A DNA stretch of 64,000 nt from Arctopsyche grandis (Eukaryota; Arthropoda; Insecta; Trichoptera; Hydropsychidae), in assembly GCF_051622035.1 (NCBI RefSeq), contig NC_135360.1, positions 26,925,206-26,989,205 of the forward strand, given 5' to 3'. A program made the translations under genes and the position numbers. Below the pieces are notes generated by a model. It was given only the letters and a program-made list of their open reading frames with translations, was not told the DNA's origin and did no database searches. Shown in pieces: positions 1-14,904 of the stretch (position 1 is its first letter; each line of letters starts with the position of its first letter).

Positions 1-3000
1 GAAAGCACCCCCTTCAATATTTTAGCCAAACTAGTCAAGCTGAATAATGATTAAAACTATGAAACCAACTTGTGAATGTTTATGAATAATGTATCTGCTA
101 ATTGATAGACCAATACCGGCCTGCTTCATACCTATACATCATTTGACGACTGTCTGCAGTGGGGAGAAAAATACGCGATTCTTATAGGGAAAGATATTCT
201 AGATAAAATACATATTTTGAGTACACCTACATATGTCGCAAAATATGTAAAAGCTTTTCGACCAGTAGAATATTGAATTTGAGAATTGAATAACTGCACT
301 GCGTCATACAGAGAGTGCTATAACTCAATAAATTTCCGAGATATTTTCCGGAAGCCTGCTGTTAAATGTCAACAATGTTTTAGAATTATTTGGTAGTAGA
401 ATGTTTTTGACACAAGTCAAATATTAGTGTACTCTTGTACAGGTCGGCTCAAAGGTGTAGCAGATTAGGCACGTGCCCAGGGGAGATGCAAGGCGACCCA
501 ATTTTTATTTTTTCATTAAATTGAAAAAATTATAATTTGGCTTTCTTTCAACTCAAAAAAATCAACTTATAATCAACTCAAAAAATCAACTTACAAAAAA
601 ATTTATATTCAACTCAATTTTATACACGAAGTAACAATACTGATTGTAAACCTTTATAATTTAAGAGGAAAGGAAGCGGGAAGTTGACTGTCAAATATCA
701 ACGATTCACGAATAAAACTTGTAAAACAATACACTGTCGTCGGTACAATTTGGAATTGTATTTTATATACATATGTATGATATAAAATACCGCTGAAACA
801 TATGTACATTTATATATCAGGGATGGATTTACTTACAGGGATGGATATTAAATATCTGAACCAATCATATTCGAATGAAGAAATGTCAAATGAAATTCAT
901 TGTTGAATATAACTAAATGTCTTCATTAACGAATTTTTATTTTATTCCTGTTTATACATAAAACGTGCCTATTTTGAATAAAAATCTATTTAATCTAAAT
1001 CTAATATATTTTTCATGAAATTTATTATTTAAAAATCTAAGGGGAGGCGCTGAAACCAATCTGCCTAGGGGTGCCATACACCCTCGGGTCGGGCCTGTTC
1101 GTGAGTATTAATGACCATTGATAAGTTAGACCGGATGAGAAATCTATAAAGCTTTAATTCTATACGTTATTGGCTGCTTAGATTTTAATGTTAAAAATTG
1201 ACATTACTAACAGTCTTTATGACTTCGATGGTGTTCTTATTCCTCACTGATTGATATCGGCATTTAAGAATTATATCAATCCAAGTGGCCAACAACTAAT
1301 GCTTCCTCTGTCTAATTATACACGAATTCATTGATGTGCACGCAAAAAATAATTTAGTCTATGTAGTACTACTGAATTTAGTTTTTATTAGATTGAATTG
1401 AAGAACATTTTGTTTTTACATACAATAGATCGAAGTATAAAATAAGTTATATAAATACTTTAATGTGATACAATGCTTTGACAGACATTAATGGATGGAC
1501 ATTAATGGATTAGTTGAATTATCTCGATTGAAACTGCGTTATCGATGCACTTTCGATCAAAAACACTTTTCCTTATCTCGTGATTTATTTTGATTAGAGA
1601 TAAACTCTGTTGGGTTTCCAGTGTGCCATTTGAATTTTGGAATCTCTAGGAGCAGAAATCATGTCGAGAGATGATGGTGGTTGAATTGTGCCACACTCTG
1701 CGTGCCAAACCAAGTCCCCCGGCTGCTAACGAGCAGCTAACGAGGTCCCACAATGCTTCAGTGGATTCCGACAAAATGGCGCGAGACGAAACCACTACCG
1801 GCTCCTGTCTCGCAGCCTCCCAAATATTGTCGAAAAGTGGACGAATATTTAATATTTTCGAGTAAAATCTCGACCGATTGAAAGACGGAACGGTCTAAAA
1901 ATATGAAACTTGTACACTTGCTAAGGGTAGATTTGCGGCCGAAATTCAAATGCTCGAAATCGTCGTAAAAACCTCTCTCTCTCTTCATTTTTTCCAGATG
2001 AGGGGGAGGTTAGCGGGGGATTTACGACATTCTTGAAACACTCGAAACGCCTTATTAAAGTGATTCACTTGAACCTCAGAGCCACTTGTAGCCCGCAGCC
2101 CTCAAGTGTATGCCGACCAACAAATAAGGGAAAAATCGACATTCAGAGAACGACTAGAACATTACTAGTGCTTACAAAGAGGAAAAAATATAAATGTGAA
2201 ATTTAAATAGTAAAATTTTGGAAAACTGCGATAAAAATTCGAAAAGGTTATGTAATTCGACCGAGAATTTATCGGAGCATACATAATGAATTTCTGTAGC
2301 TCAGCCAACCCACTATGCGATCTCACCCCCGACGCGAACCCCGAATTCAGAATCGGTATGAGAGAAGAACCCTCCCATTCCCCAGCTTCCCTCCCCTATT
2401 TCGTTCACGGTAAGAAACTCGTCCTTTTCGCTTGTCGAATTTCCAACTGCGCCTATTTTTTATGCCGAAGGAAATTTTATAGCAAAAAATCCCGAGAAAA
2501 ACTGTACGTCGTTTGAGCGTGCAAAAGTATGATAAATTTCGACATCGTGATTAATGATTCGAGATGAATAAAATATAAATCAAAAACCCAGAAAATGAAA
2601 ATTCAGCCGCTAATCTCGGGAGAATGCCGATACATATTTCGCAACTAACAATCAAAACAATACACATACATATGTTTATTAATGTATTCGATATCGGGAA
2701 AAAGCAAACTCTTACATGTGCGCGAGCGTGATGCAAAATATGCAATTATCATTTATAAAGATAATATAAATGAGATCCACTCAATTTGAAATTCTAGATC
2801 AGAAATTGAAGAAGTGAAAAGTTCTCGACAAATATGTATATAAATACATACATATAGTATACAAGATTAGCTCGTTTTATAGTATAGAATAGGATATGTT
2901 CAGCAAAACGTGCTTTCTTCTATCTGTTACGTACATTTTGAACAATTGCTTTATCCGTATAAAGTCCACCGTAATTTCACTTATTAAAACTATCGCTTTA

Positions 3001-3368
3001 ATCAAACATACCTCTTATCTACACTTCCCTTGTCGTTATTCCAATTATATACATACATACATGTAATTTTATTCTTCTAATTGCGCAAGTTATAAAAGTC
3101 AGGCTGACCTCAGTAACCAGACAGGTCCACACGAGCTAATTTCACACGAGAAAAGTATACTATGAAAATTACTAAAATCGAAAGAGACTAAAAGTGTATA
3201 TTATTTCAAAATTATTTATGCTATCATTATTAAGCACAAATTCAAAGTTTCAATATTTAGTTTTTCATGTACTGACCTCACGTAACATAAGATTTTCGTA
3301 ATTATGATTTATTTAATTTAGGAAATACTTTCTATATAATAGTAACATTGCATATTTAAATTACTCAC
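1..3368. other. Intron downstream of pangolin exon C, with a TE copy
   Basis: AT-rich sequence continuing the pangolin intron after exon C on the minus strand. A dispersed repeat occupies about 440-1099. The 1.65-2.4 kb part is somewhat less AT-rich, but its short open frames (plus 1671-1865, plus 2286-2516) have no motif or splice context. No sequence able to encode the next conserved pangolin exon was found. Confidence 0.6.
440..1099. mobile_element. Dispersed repeat, copy 1 (CAGG...CCTG ends)
   Basis: Begins CAGGTCGGCTCAAAG and ends CTCGGGTCGGGCCTG, giving short imperfect inverted ends. The internal block around 630-740 (AAGTAACAATACTGATTGTAAA, AGTTGACTGTCAAATATCAACGA, ACACTGTCGTCGG) recurs with few differences at about 43746-43870, showing a dispersed family. 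No coding potential is evident. No clear target duplication was found, so the class is uncertain. Confidence 0.5.
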
Positions 3369-3469
3369 CATTGAGACGGGTAACGGATGTCCAGCAGCAC
3401 CATTTGGGTATGGATATGGCATTAAATACCCCATGTTGAATCCACTGTGAGGAGGCGTTTCTAATTTAC
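3369..3469 (-). CDS. pan: pangolin/TCF coding exon C (central region, MPYPYPNGAAG motif)
   Basis: A 101-nt exon on the minus strand. The acceptor ends CGTTTCAG just above 3469; the donor is ATG then GTGAGTAA (intron from 3368). After completing the split glycine it encodes 33 residues, KLETPPHSGFNMGYLM followed by PYPYPNGAAGHPLPVSM, ending in phase 0. The MPYPYPNGAAGHPLPVSM block resembles the region of insect pangolin upstream of the HMG box, related to the FIMIPDLTSPYLPNGSLSP region of vertebrate TCF. The methionines at NMGYLM could serve as starts for a shorter form. The following exon is not present between 3368 and 1, so the HMG DNA-binding domain, C-terminus and 3' UTR lie outside the window. 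Confidence 0.93.
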
Positions 3470-4089
3470 CTGAAACGATCAAGAACAAAACGAATTGAAA
3501 ATTGAGAACACTTTTAATAAACACAAAAAAATAGGTACTAAGAGGTCATTCGTTATAGTTCACATGTTGTATAATTTGACAATAAGCAATGAGCTATTCA
3601 TTTTTAAATACCGTGCAAATTGAAAATGATTAATTTTAACGAAACGTGACGTCGATCGATGGTAATAATTGAACACGTGTAAAAAAGTTTCCATATAATC
3701 ATTTTAATTTAGTGCACACTCGATTTCAAGGTGTTTTATCGTGACTAATATTTTCAGAGAAGAGTATTGGAATGATTATTACGTCGGTAATTTTTCAACG
3801 CCTTCTGCAGGGTACAATGAAACGAAGCAAAGAGCAATGATTTTTTATATATCCATATTCAAGATATCGAATTTGAATACACCCATATGCAGATCTACGA
3901 TATTTGGCGGGAAACGTTCATGTTTAAAGTTCAGCGAAATAAATAACTGCATAGCTTCAAAGAAAGGTAGGAGTCACATATGAACCAACTTAGTACATTG
4001 GATTGCAAAAATCCATTTGGTATATTAATACTTCCCAATTTGCCACAATGTACATTTGACTTTATTTTTACATAGATATATACCAGGAA

Positions 4090-4420
4090 GGCCTAACAGG
4101 TAGATCCTCATGCGCCTTCCTAGACAATTACAAACATTGCAGCATTTTTTATTACATAAATCGCTGCATTTCGGGAGGCTGAAGAACACGAAATTAACAA
4201 TTAATTAATCCATAGAGACGTATATGGATTTAGACTTGTACATAATTTTTACATATTGTACATAAATCAAATTCAGATATTTCTGACATAGAGGGTAGGA
4301 TGGTTTTGGCAATTTGATTCGAGGAACCGTTTCAACAATGAAATCAGACAAATTGGCAAACGATCGATTTGGAGTCACAAATATCTAAATCTGACCAGCA
4401 AATACTAAATATCTAAGTCT
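4090..4420 (-). repeat. SINE-family body, copy 1
   Basis: Two blocks are shared with other copies in the window. The TGCGCCTTCCTAG-ACAATTACAAACAT block at about 4109-4138 is also at about 30276-30303. The AATTTGAT ... TTTCAACAATGAAATCAGA ... AAATTGGCAAAC block at about 4309-4365 is also at about 21520-21580 and 30510-30545. The copy at 30.6 kb carries a tRNA-like head on the minus strand, which sets the orientation. Here the head is missing or too diverged. Confidence 0.5.
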
Positions 4421-5565
4421 AAGCACAATTAAAGATTAGTACGAGATCTAATCAGGTAACCTCTCAGTGCTAAACATAAACGCCATAGCCGAGCCATACT
4501 GCTGGCTAATATGACATATTTATGATAACTGCATTACGTACTTGTCGTCGGTTATCATATTCCGATTTATAGCATTTACATACATTTATCAAAATTATGA
4601 ATCTTCAGTATATAATATGTACATATAAGTGTATTACAAAAGATTACACTGTGTCCATTATAATCGCACACGTTTACGGCAACAAATCGCTTGTTAAAAT
4701 AACGCCCGCAAAAACAGTTGGCTTCATTAAAACCTCCAACGGCGAGGAAAAAGGCCTCATAATTGATTGGCATTACGCATTTTCCACGGCCGTTTACGAA
4801 GCGAAATTTCGCGGGAAAAATCAACGTGGAACGGCGAGATAATAACGACTCGACGAGTACGCATGTGTGTAATCAATTCATACGGTTTGATGATGAGATG
4901 ATGCGCCTGTGTGTGGGGAATCGTCGGTTCGTTCACTACTGATTTGCACAAGCCAAGCCTGTATGTAAAAAAAAAATAAGAGGCTTGTTATAACTAATAG
5001 GAGTCGAACACGAAAGCCTCCCGGTTCGACCGGACCGGACCGATTACGGCAGCGCTTCTGAAAATGTTCCTAATGCGAATATTTATTGCTCTTTTTCGCT
5101 CCTCCGGTCCTTTCGGTCTGACTGCATGCAAGTGTAATAATAACGATCGACCTAGAATAGTTTAGCATAAACAATTTTACAGTTTAAAATTAGCCTTCTG
5201 TGTGCAAAAGCAACTCCAAGCCAGAACAAAGCGTGTGCGTGCAAAGCTTCCGATAAAAATTTCGTTCAAACAAATGAGCAAGTTTTGAGGTCGATTTATA
5301 CGTGTCGAGGACCAATTCCGGGGGTATCGACCTTGATCATGTGACATATTTGCCGTACATGTCAAACTAGCACAAACGAAAACATGTAATACAAACAATT
5401 TGAGATAAAAAAATAAACCAAATAAAGTTGGAACAAAAAAAATAGGCCATTTATTTGGAATTATTTGATGTTTTAAATTTTTTTCGACTATTATTCTAAA
5501 TACTAAAAATCGCATGGGTGTTGGCATATTATGTTATTAAATTAAAAAAAATTAAAAGAAATGTG

Positions 5566-5607
5566 TCGTCGGTTACGAGTTCGATCCCCACGCGGTCGAT
5601 TTTTTTT
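5566..5607 (+). repeat. tRNA-like 3' fragment with B box and T-run
   Basis: GAGTTCGATCC at 5577-5587 matches the RNA polymerase III B box (GGTTCGANNCC) closely, and a run of T follows shortly after. No A box or cloverleaf can be found upstream, which is A/T-only sequence. It is most likely a fragment of a tRNA-derived SINE or tRNA pseudogene. Confidence 0.35.
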
Positions 5608-8600
5608 CTAATACCTTTCAAATATATTTAATTTAATATTTAGATATAATTGTTAATACGAAAAAAAGGTAAAAAATTACCACATGTTAACAATATAAAA
5701 CACCAATAGAAAAATTAATTAATTAAATAAATTTTCAATAGATGGTGGTAAATTCTCTGCCAAGCGGAATCTGTGACGTACATATGTATGTCGAATCGAA
5801 ACGACTATTATGGTAAATGCAAAAGGGTGCAAGAAAGGCCACAATATTGATGGGTGGATGAAATGAGAAAAATGTGTAGGATGACATGGATGAGAGTTGC
5901 TCAAAACAAATGGAAGAGAAATGGAAGCGTGTTGAAGAGTCTTTCTTCTTCCAGCAGTGAATCGTGAATAGTTGTAGACGATAACGATGATTCTAAATAA
6001 TATAAGGCAATATTTTATCATAAAATAATCTTATTTAGATTTTAATTCCCAAATTACGACATATTAAATCAAGGTTAAAACCCTAAATTATATTGTTTTT
6101 ATTTTAGATTTTTATAAGTTTCTCCCAATGAGCGCCCGTAAAGATTAAACGGAACTTATCGATTTCATACACATTATTAAAAAAACACGTACTTTAAAAT
6201 ATTGCGGTTAAGTTAAACAGTTGTCCCAATTATGTAAATATTACCCAATTATCCAATGAACGTCAATAATTGTCTCAAATCTACCGTGAAAGTAAAAAAA
6301 AAAGCTCATTCTTATTAATAATAAATCTCACTTCAATCCACCAATAAACGTAAACGTTCACAGTTCACTAAATAATAACAAATCATATTATTCGCTGTAT
6401 TTATACCTGATTTATAATATTTTCCTCATCTAAATCATAATGCGATTAATGTTTCATAACCAAATACGGTTTGGCGGACGATTAGTTGATTTGGATCATT
6501 GACCACAAAACCGACTTGAGCCAATCTAGCAATTACCGAGCAATGCAACATTTGAGTCGAAATGAGCCGATAGTAAGCACAATGCATTAAACGCGCCTAC
6601 GTGCAATTTTTAATTAGCGATTTCAAGTTCATACCGTGCATACATAATATATAAATACCGAGTACGACCGATTAAAGCGTATAAATCTTCAGAAAGCTCG
6701 TCGATATGCAATTTGCGCAATCATCGTAAAGCAATTTGCAGGTAAGGAGAGTGTTCGTGTGCTCGCCGACCAGCCAGGAACTAACCCTTTCGGCGTCGTC
6801 GTAAATCCCGGTGTAAAAACGCGAATTATGATAGCTTCGAAATAAAATATTGGGTAAGTGTAAGGATCGCGGTCTCGCGTGACTCGAACGAATTATGTTG
6901 ACACGGCGCACAAGTGGCAAAAACACGCAACGAGAAGCGTGCCCGCTTTATTAGCGCAGATTAAGAGGGGAACGGGAGGGAAAGTGGGAGGGAAGTGATG
7001 AATGGAAGCACCCAGTGAACAATTCGGCATTCGGGAACCGAGACAACAAAAAATGACGTATCCAAGATGAGCTCAATGAACGAAGTTTTCGTGTAAGGTC
7101 AACTTTGCAGCTATTTGTGAACTTTGAAAAGTATTTTTAAGACTTAAATACCCTATGGACAAGTTTAAGTCATCAATTTCGTATTATGTAAAAAAATTAA
7201 GACATCAATTTCGAATTATTATAAAAAATTCGTATTATGGCCAATAGTCAATGTTTTAAGTAATGATTTGTTCCGCAAGTGATTATAGTGACCGAGTAAC
7301 GATTTCACACACATACATATGTATATCAACAATGTGGTTAATTTGCGGTAAAAAAACGGACAAAATCAATTGTCAAGTGTTTTAATTTGTCTCCGAAAAC
7401 TGTGACGAAAATTCTCAAAAAGCAAAACAATTAACCCTTTGAACGCCAATCGGCGTTTTGCTGACTAGTCCAAGGGTCAGCAATATAGGCGTTGTATATT
7501 GAGCTTGTACAAAGTAAACAAGAATACTACCTGCTACGCCTTTAAATGTAGCGTTGAAAAATTGTCATTAATCTGTCAACGTTTATAAAGACTCGTTTAC
7601 ACCGGAATTTCTGAATTAATAACCATACCAGAATTACCCGATGGAAACCCCTAACTGCTGAGTATTTTATATTGTGGCTTGCAATATAAATTGTGAGCAA
7701 TTACATTATAACAACAATGACGTAATTATATATGTAAGTATAATAAAATGCTATGTTTGGAATTATATTATATTATCTTAAGGTTACTAATTTGCTATTT
7801 AATAATAAAAAAAAACAATGAAGAAGATGGAACTGGTCATGGAAAAATGCATTCATTAATAGACTTATTTTGTTTATTTTGTATTGTTGCAAGATATACT
7901 AGAGAGTCTAAACAAACCTTTACAAAACTCGAAATCCTCTGCAATAGCTATCTAGGGTTTGTTTGGATTAGCTACATTTTTTTGTATCTGCTTTTCTATT
8001 GGATTTCTAAATAATTCTAGTTGGAAATGTTAGCGTGGCGGGCTTTCAACAGAAAAGACGTCAGAACAAAAAGAGTTAACATGTGACTTCATTGATTAAA
8101 TGATATTTTAAGACAAATGCCTAAATTACAAACAAAGTCTGTGACACGTCAACAATTAATCAAAGGAAATTCTAATAATGCACGCGTCAATGAAGTATGT
8201 ACAACATATTAAACCGCTCGAAGGCCATAGGAATTTAATACTTGAATGATTTTATTTCGGCAATCGTCAACGTGTTTGAAGATCATATCAATGTTTGCGC
8301 ATTGAGGCTATTCAAACAGAATCATAAAAAGGTGACATCATACTAAACATATTTTGCGAAATCGCATTTTGATAATGAGGACAACGAAAGCGTATCATTC
8401 GACATCGCTAAACCATTCCTCAAATTGAATACCATGATGATCGTGAAAGAAATTTAACGATTATTTGTTATATGAATCGTGAATGGGTTTCGTAAAATTA
8501 GCATAGCGTTGAAATAGTGTGGAATGAGATGGGAGGGGAGAAAAAAAAACGACATCGAAGATAATGGGTTTCCTCGTGTTTGATAATGGCTCAGACGAAA

Positions 8601-10555
8601 TTCGAGACAGACGGACAGACTCAGGTAGAATATGATCAAATTGGCTAACGAGGGTCGACGAGGCGGATAGGTGGCGATGGCTTGACCAGGAACAAAACAC
8701 TAAACTGACGAACGGATAAATACTATAATTTTCTACGATTTCTTTTTTTTATCGTATATATTATTAATAATGATGGGTGGTTTGTCACGCCTAGATTGAG
8801 ATAAAGCTAAGATTACACACTATACTTTTATTATGATTCATCTTAAAAATAGTCTAAAATGAAATAAAAAAATCTAATAGCTTATTCAAATTTCAAACTC
8901 ATAATAAATATCATTATCGTTAACGAAAACCAATTATTTAATCGAGGAAGTCAACCGGGTTGCGATTTGCATACAAAAGCCAAAAATCAAAAATTCCAAT
9001 AAGAATATATGACATCATTGACATTTGGAAAACATAATTCAGTGGACCAAAGTTAAACCAAATAGAAAAAAAAAACTATAAACCACACGTCCGTAGATAA
9101 TAAGGACAGATTTCAATGTTTTATGACGATCGATCGTAATTTAATTTCAATGTAAATTGGAGGTAAAAAAATATCCAATTGCGGTGAAGTGAAGGAGGAG
9201 GGTGCAGTTGTAACTTTTGTGGTTGTGACGTGACCCGAGGAATAGTGGAGGTGTGTTAATGACCACAATGCTACACACGTACCCGAAGAACCACAAACAC
9301 ACCAACATCTGAGATGGTGGTATCTTCCACACTCGCTGCTGCACACCCAGAGACGTTTCCATAAATATTTACTTTATTTTTTTTTTCTGTGAAGACCCTA
9401 CCTACACTAAACAATAAAGATGAATCAGGGTTGCCGCGACCTTTTCCAGTGCCGAAATATTATTAACTTACAGTAGCGGGAATGAAGACTACCGAAATAT
9501 TCGGACACCTGGTATACCTACTTAATTTATCAGGGGAAAAAACATGTTATTGATGTTTTGACGTAGAACTACATCTAGACGTAAAACTTAATGTATTCGA
9601 TATAAATCCGTTTATGAACAATACTCATATCATTCAATAGAGCGAGAATTGCGTTTTTTAAGTAATACTTTGTTGCTTTGATGACTTAAAGTTGGTCAAT
9701 AGTATTATTTCAAAGTTATGTTAAACGTGTATAATATGAAAAAAGTAATATTCGATTTCAAAGTGTACAAGGCAATAAAATAAAGTAATCTTTGAAAAAC
9801 AGAAACTCTGGTATTTTCACTTCTGCAAGAAATCCAATGCTAGATTGGTAGTTCTACGCTAATATTGTAATGTTGAAACAAACTTCAACATGGAAAACAA
9901 ATGTTGACAATGTTGCTTGTGCGTGTATCGGGTTTTGAAAACTTTTCACGATTTAACCTGACAAAAGAAACCACATACAAATATGAAACAAACATCAAAA
10001 AGTTTGCATGTATGACAATGTCACATTTCTTTTCATTATTGAAAAATTTCATGTTCTACATTGTGTTGCTCTAACTATGTATATAAATAAGAATTTTGAT
10101 AACAAAACGAGCAATTTTTCTAAGTACATATGTATGATATATAAAATTATTGATACAAAAGATATTGATTTTAGAAAATATTATTTATTAAAAATAAATA
10201 TATTGAAGAAGCGAAGTGACAACCTTTCCACATTTGACTGGCTCCACGCTAATCTAGCGAAGCAGGTAGAAAAATACTTAAACCTCATTTTTTGTCAGAC
10301 TTTATGATTGAAGGAACAAAAGCCTGACTCAATTTTGACAAGAGACTCATAAAATACTGATAAAAAAAAGAGTATCAAAAGAACATTTTTGTTAGGCAAC
10401 TTTATTTATGTACGTTTATGAGTATTGTTGTTTTTATTATTTTAGTATCTGGTCATATTTTATTCATTTTCCCCCACTATCCCTCGGAACGATTCCCGAC
10501 ATTTACAAACAAAATAAAAAGGCGTGAAAAAATATGATATTAAATAAATACTCAC

Positions 10556-10619
10556 CAAACACAGGGCTGTGATCTGCCCTCGTCGTTAACTTACTGCTGT
10601 AGGGTTCACCGGATTTTTC
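10556..10619 (-). CDS. pan: pangolin/TCF coding exon B
   Basis: A 64-nt exon on the minus strand. The acceptor is a pyrimidine-rich tract ending TCTCTTTTCAG just above 10619; the donor is TTTG then GTGAGTA (intron from 10555). Read in phase 0 it gives EKSGEPYSSKLTTRADHSPV plus F and one leftover base. Joined to exon A it makes TESE-EKSGEP, which fits the [11 protein letters not shown] context of insect pangolin proteins. The leftover G joins GT of the next exon to make glycine, so phases agree on both sides. The segment is the short linker between the Armadillo-binding domain and the central proline/tyrosine-rich region. No domain of its own is seen. The 40-kb upstream intron may hold alternative exons. 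Confidence 0.9.
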
Positions 10620-13600
10620 CTGAAAAGAGACAAAAATTTTCTTCAGATTTGTTCACATCAAAAGCAACAAGTGGCCTTGAAATAAAAGTAAGCAAGGGGT
10701 TTGTAGTGAAACGGCCCACGGTGATTCGACAATATCGAATCAAGACACGTTCTCAATCACGACTATCTTCCACAACATCGCATTATCTCCCGTACCAATG
10801 TACGTACAATCCGAACAGTCCATCTAACAGAATGCGGAATTTCAATCAGTAATAAATCAAAATAATTAGCACATCGTAGCTAGATGTATCTAATATTGCA
10901 TTTATTTACATTTCATTTAAATCAAAACAATAATGTAGCTAATATCTTAACTTTATAAAGTGGAGCAAGTACCTTACTATTGTAGATTTCCAGATTTTGC
11001 ATTGCATTATATTTTCGTAAATCACATAATAGGGAGATAGATACAATCCAAAAACAATATTTTTGCATCTAAAAATTAAATTTGGGATATTAATCTCTAA
11101 TCTTAGATTATAATATCGAAAAATATCTTAAAATCTTAAACTAACGTGACAGATACCTGTACTTTGTATTCAAAATAAAACTCGGTGTAAAATCAGCCAT
11201 AGAGATATATTGCATTTCACGGCTGTTTTCTAAGACATATATATGTATGTAAGTTAACTAAGACGTTCTAATCAACAGGAAAAGCGTATATTAAAGATTC
11301 AAAACAAATCTTTTCGATCAATAGGGATCGAGATTTATAGAAAATGATTGAAAAAATATCATGAAAGTACATACATAAACAATACAGTCATCCGTTTCTT
11401 AGTTTTTTAAGAGTATGGAGAGTTGTATACGCTGATAGGTTCTAAACGACAGATAAAAATCCAATCTATGTGGTTACATATTCTATGCTGATACATACTA
11501 ATTTATGTAAACTCCAAGTACCACACAAAAAAAGTTAATTTCAAGATTCGATCAGGTTAAAATTCAATACCGGTTCTAAATACGAATATATTTAAATGTA
11601 CATGATGTACATACATACGTACATACATGTATAGAAAGAATCACTTGAGCCCACTGTACTGTTTGCTTCCAAATACCACGTATAAGGAAAAGATAAATAA
11701 CGCAGGGTCAGATAGAGGGTACAAGAGTGGACGTAATTGATGAGCAGAGATTGGAGGAAATGTCGAGAGCACCCTCAATTCGCGGATAGAAGGGAGAAGT
11801 GGTGTGATCAGCGGTCAACGAAGGGCCGAAAACAAGACGGGAACTATTCCTAATCAAATAGCGAGGGCGCGAGCACCGAGAACTGGGCAATAGGGCAAAA
11901 GTGCAAGGGGAAGTGGTCAGCAAATCCCTAATCAAACATCAATAGGGAGCAGTTGAACGAAAAGAAGAAAAAAAACTACACAGAAAATAGAAGAAGGAGA
12001 AATAAGTCGAACGTGCCCTAATCAAATATCAATCAGAGCAACAAGTTAATACTGCGTATCAATCGGTTTGTTTTGCCGGGGAAAATCTTTATCCTGTTAC
12101 ACGCCTCGTTGATATTATTTGTCTGAATTTATCTAAAAACATCAAATGAGCCGACAAACTGCTTCTGGTCGGGCAATTATGATATTTTACACTGTGCGAT
12201 AAGAGGAGAGACGTGGCAAACATTAGATAGCGGTCAAACAAAAAAGGATTGTGGTTTTTTAGAAACGGCCGAAAAATCACAGGAAAGTTGGGCGTTCTAT
12301 CGTGTTAACGAGGCGATGTTTAAACATACCAACTGTGAAGATGACATTTGGATGTAATAAAACCGTATAACTTCTGCTCTGAAATGTTAACTCAACGGGC
12401 ACACAGCAGTTTTCCTGTGTTTGTTGAGATCCACATATGTACTAACTAATAAACGTACGACAAAGTTTACCCAGAGAATCTCATGGTAGAAGAAATACCT
12501 ACAGGATGCTGGAATAGCGTGTGCTTGACATACTTGTTTCTAGTATAAATTTTCAGTGAGCTTAATTGTGACGATTTAAACTTTTCATACTATGAATGAG
12601 CGTTGAGCTTCTCATCTTAGTTGGGATGCAAAATTATTGGCAGATTGCATGCACCTTACGGCCACTACTAAGTAGAAAGTTATAGCCCCCGTAGTGTTTA
12701 GTACAAGTAATCAATCAAACGAGACTGTAAATATTTACTAGCAGTAAATTCCGTGAATAGCGAATTTAAATTGGAAAGATGAAAAAGAAAAAGCTTTAAC
12801 AGAAGTGTGCTGAAAAATGAGAAATTGAGAGAGGAGTAAATGGATAGCTAAGCAGCATAGTTTCATATTAATTATTGATTTATAAACCAGAACAACTATA
12901 GAGAACATTTTTAAGTCTCATTTTCTATGAGGTTCAAATAGAAATAGTACTAGGTACAAGGAGGTAGAAAAGTACTAGGAGGACCAAGCCGGGGCAGATT
13001 CTACATTTCGAACATTTTAAAGATTTATGTTTACCATTTATGGTTTTTGTAGAAATTCCGATGATTTGAAAAGTTGCAACCCCTGTACTAGACGAATGAA
13101 TCGAACATAAACATAAGAAATGGCACTCTAGTAGTAGTAGAAATAGATAATAGAAAAGAACCAAAGGAAATATCACACATTTATGAAAAATTTGATAGTT
13201 TTATTATACACACGTGTACAAAGGATGAATACGAATACAGTTGCAATTGCCCATACAAAAAAAATGTTCTAAAAATTAGCATGGCACAATAGATTTTCAT
13301 GTCGCGCAATTTTAACATGGGATTCATTTGGTGCGATAATAAATGTGCTAAAATTAAAATTTGTGTATTGTTTTGACCTATTAAGTCACATTTCCGCAAT
13401 ATGGTCAGTAGCCTCGTAATCAGCGAAAGAATTGCAGTGTGTATGCGCAAACGCAGGAAACTGGCATGTGTGACCTCTCTTGGGAAATGATAAATAAAAT
13501 CGAACAAAACGAAAATTTTACACAAACAATAAGACCGTTTTCGTAACGAAAAAATAAATCCAACTAATTGAAATCGTAAATCCACTTACAAATTACGCGG

Positions 13601-14904
13601 ATAATTCCAACAATGTACGTCACAAGCGAACGCATGAGAACTGTCCCGGGTCAAAATATGCGATTTTCGTTCTAAATCGTGCAAGATTTGCAAGCGAGAT
13701 TTTTGTATGAAAAAAATCAGCCCTGTCAGCGGGCAATGGGTGGTAAAAAAAACCGGTCCCTACCTGTTATGCGATAAAAGTTCAAAGATTCCCAAGTCAC
13801 ACAAACATTTTTCTAAATGTCAAATTATTAACGCTACACATATCTAAACATTCACACGTGATTTTAATCGAATTTTCAAGCGAAAACCGGATTCTTTTAG
13901 TGCACAGCAAGAAAAGTGCGATAAGTAATTGGCCACCGTCGTTAAATTACACGTATTATTTATGCCCACATATGAATTATCGCATTATTATTTATTTTTT
14001 GTTTCAGCTTTCGAACGCAACGTATAAAATATATTAAAGATTAAATCTAGTCGGTGCATACGATAAATATTCGCTACAAATTGAATATGTCTAAATTTTG
14101 CAGCCATTAAATTCATTTCTAACACAATGGCGAATAAGTCAGAATTAAAAAAAAATTGGTGTTGCAATATCTTGATCACATGGTCATTTTATAAATTAAT
14201 CTGCAGCTAAAATTTCAAAAAATAGTTTTTAAAAGAGACGTCGTAATGTAGCCCAGTAACGAAGCAATTCGTTTTTCAATTTATTGAACAAAAAATCGCT
14301 CGATTTTTTGACCAATTTATTTATTTATTTAATGGCAAATAATAAACTAAACAAAATAACAAACTATAACATAATATATCGAACATTGCATTTTAACTTA
14401 TATGTATAATTATATCTTTCACAAAGGTGTCCATTAACAGCCTTCTAGAGGGCACCAATGTTATTAGGACCTCTTAATGTTTTCAGGAAGGGGATTATAG
14501 ATTTGAACACCTCTGTGGAAAACACCTCTTGCAGTTGTGGCTTTGTTAACTCTACCTATAATTAATTTATTCTTATTTCTAGTTTTATGATTATGCATAT
14601 CTCTATTCCTAACTATGTAATTATTAAAATAGCTAGGTAATAGATTCGTTATATATCTTTTGTCGTATCGTCTGCCAACTGTCGGGGCTTGATAATTTCA
14701 TAAAAAATTACATTCGAGAACTTAAAATATTAAATAATGGATGAACATAATTATGACGCTAGATATTTTGATTTTTTTTAGAAATAATTTTACATTCGAC
14801 TAAGTTTCTCAAAAAACAAATTTGTAACGATATTTTAAAAATTTATATTAACTATAAGATATTTTTTTGGTTTATCATAGGGTATGGAATTATTTTTCCA
14901 GAGT

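Larger units (their letters stand above)
3470..10555. other. Pangolin intron between exons B and C
   Basis: About 7.1 kb of AT-rich intron. It contains a SINE-family segment at about 4090-4420, a tRNA-like B-box motif at 5566-5607 and many tacatacatatgtatg-like simple runs. Remaining open frames (for example minus 5527-5177, 116 codons) show no domain and no splice context and look like chance frames. Confidence 0.7.

Noticed and set aside
1671..2516. Short plus-strand frames in a less AT-rich stretch
   Set aside because: No motif, no splice context and no second copy; not supported as exons.
13181..13585. 134-codon minus-strand frame
   Set aside because: No motif, no flanking splice signals, AT-rich composition equal to surroundings.
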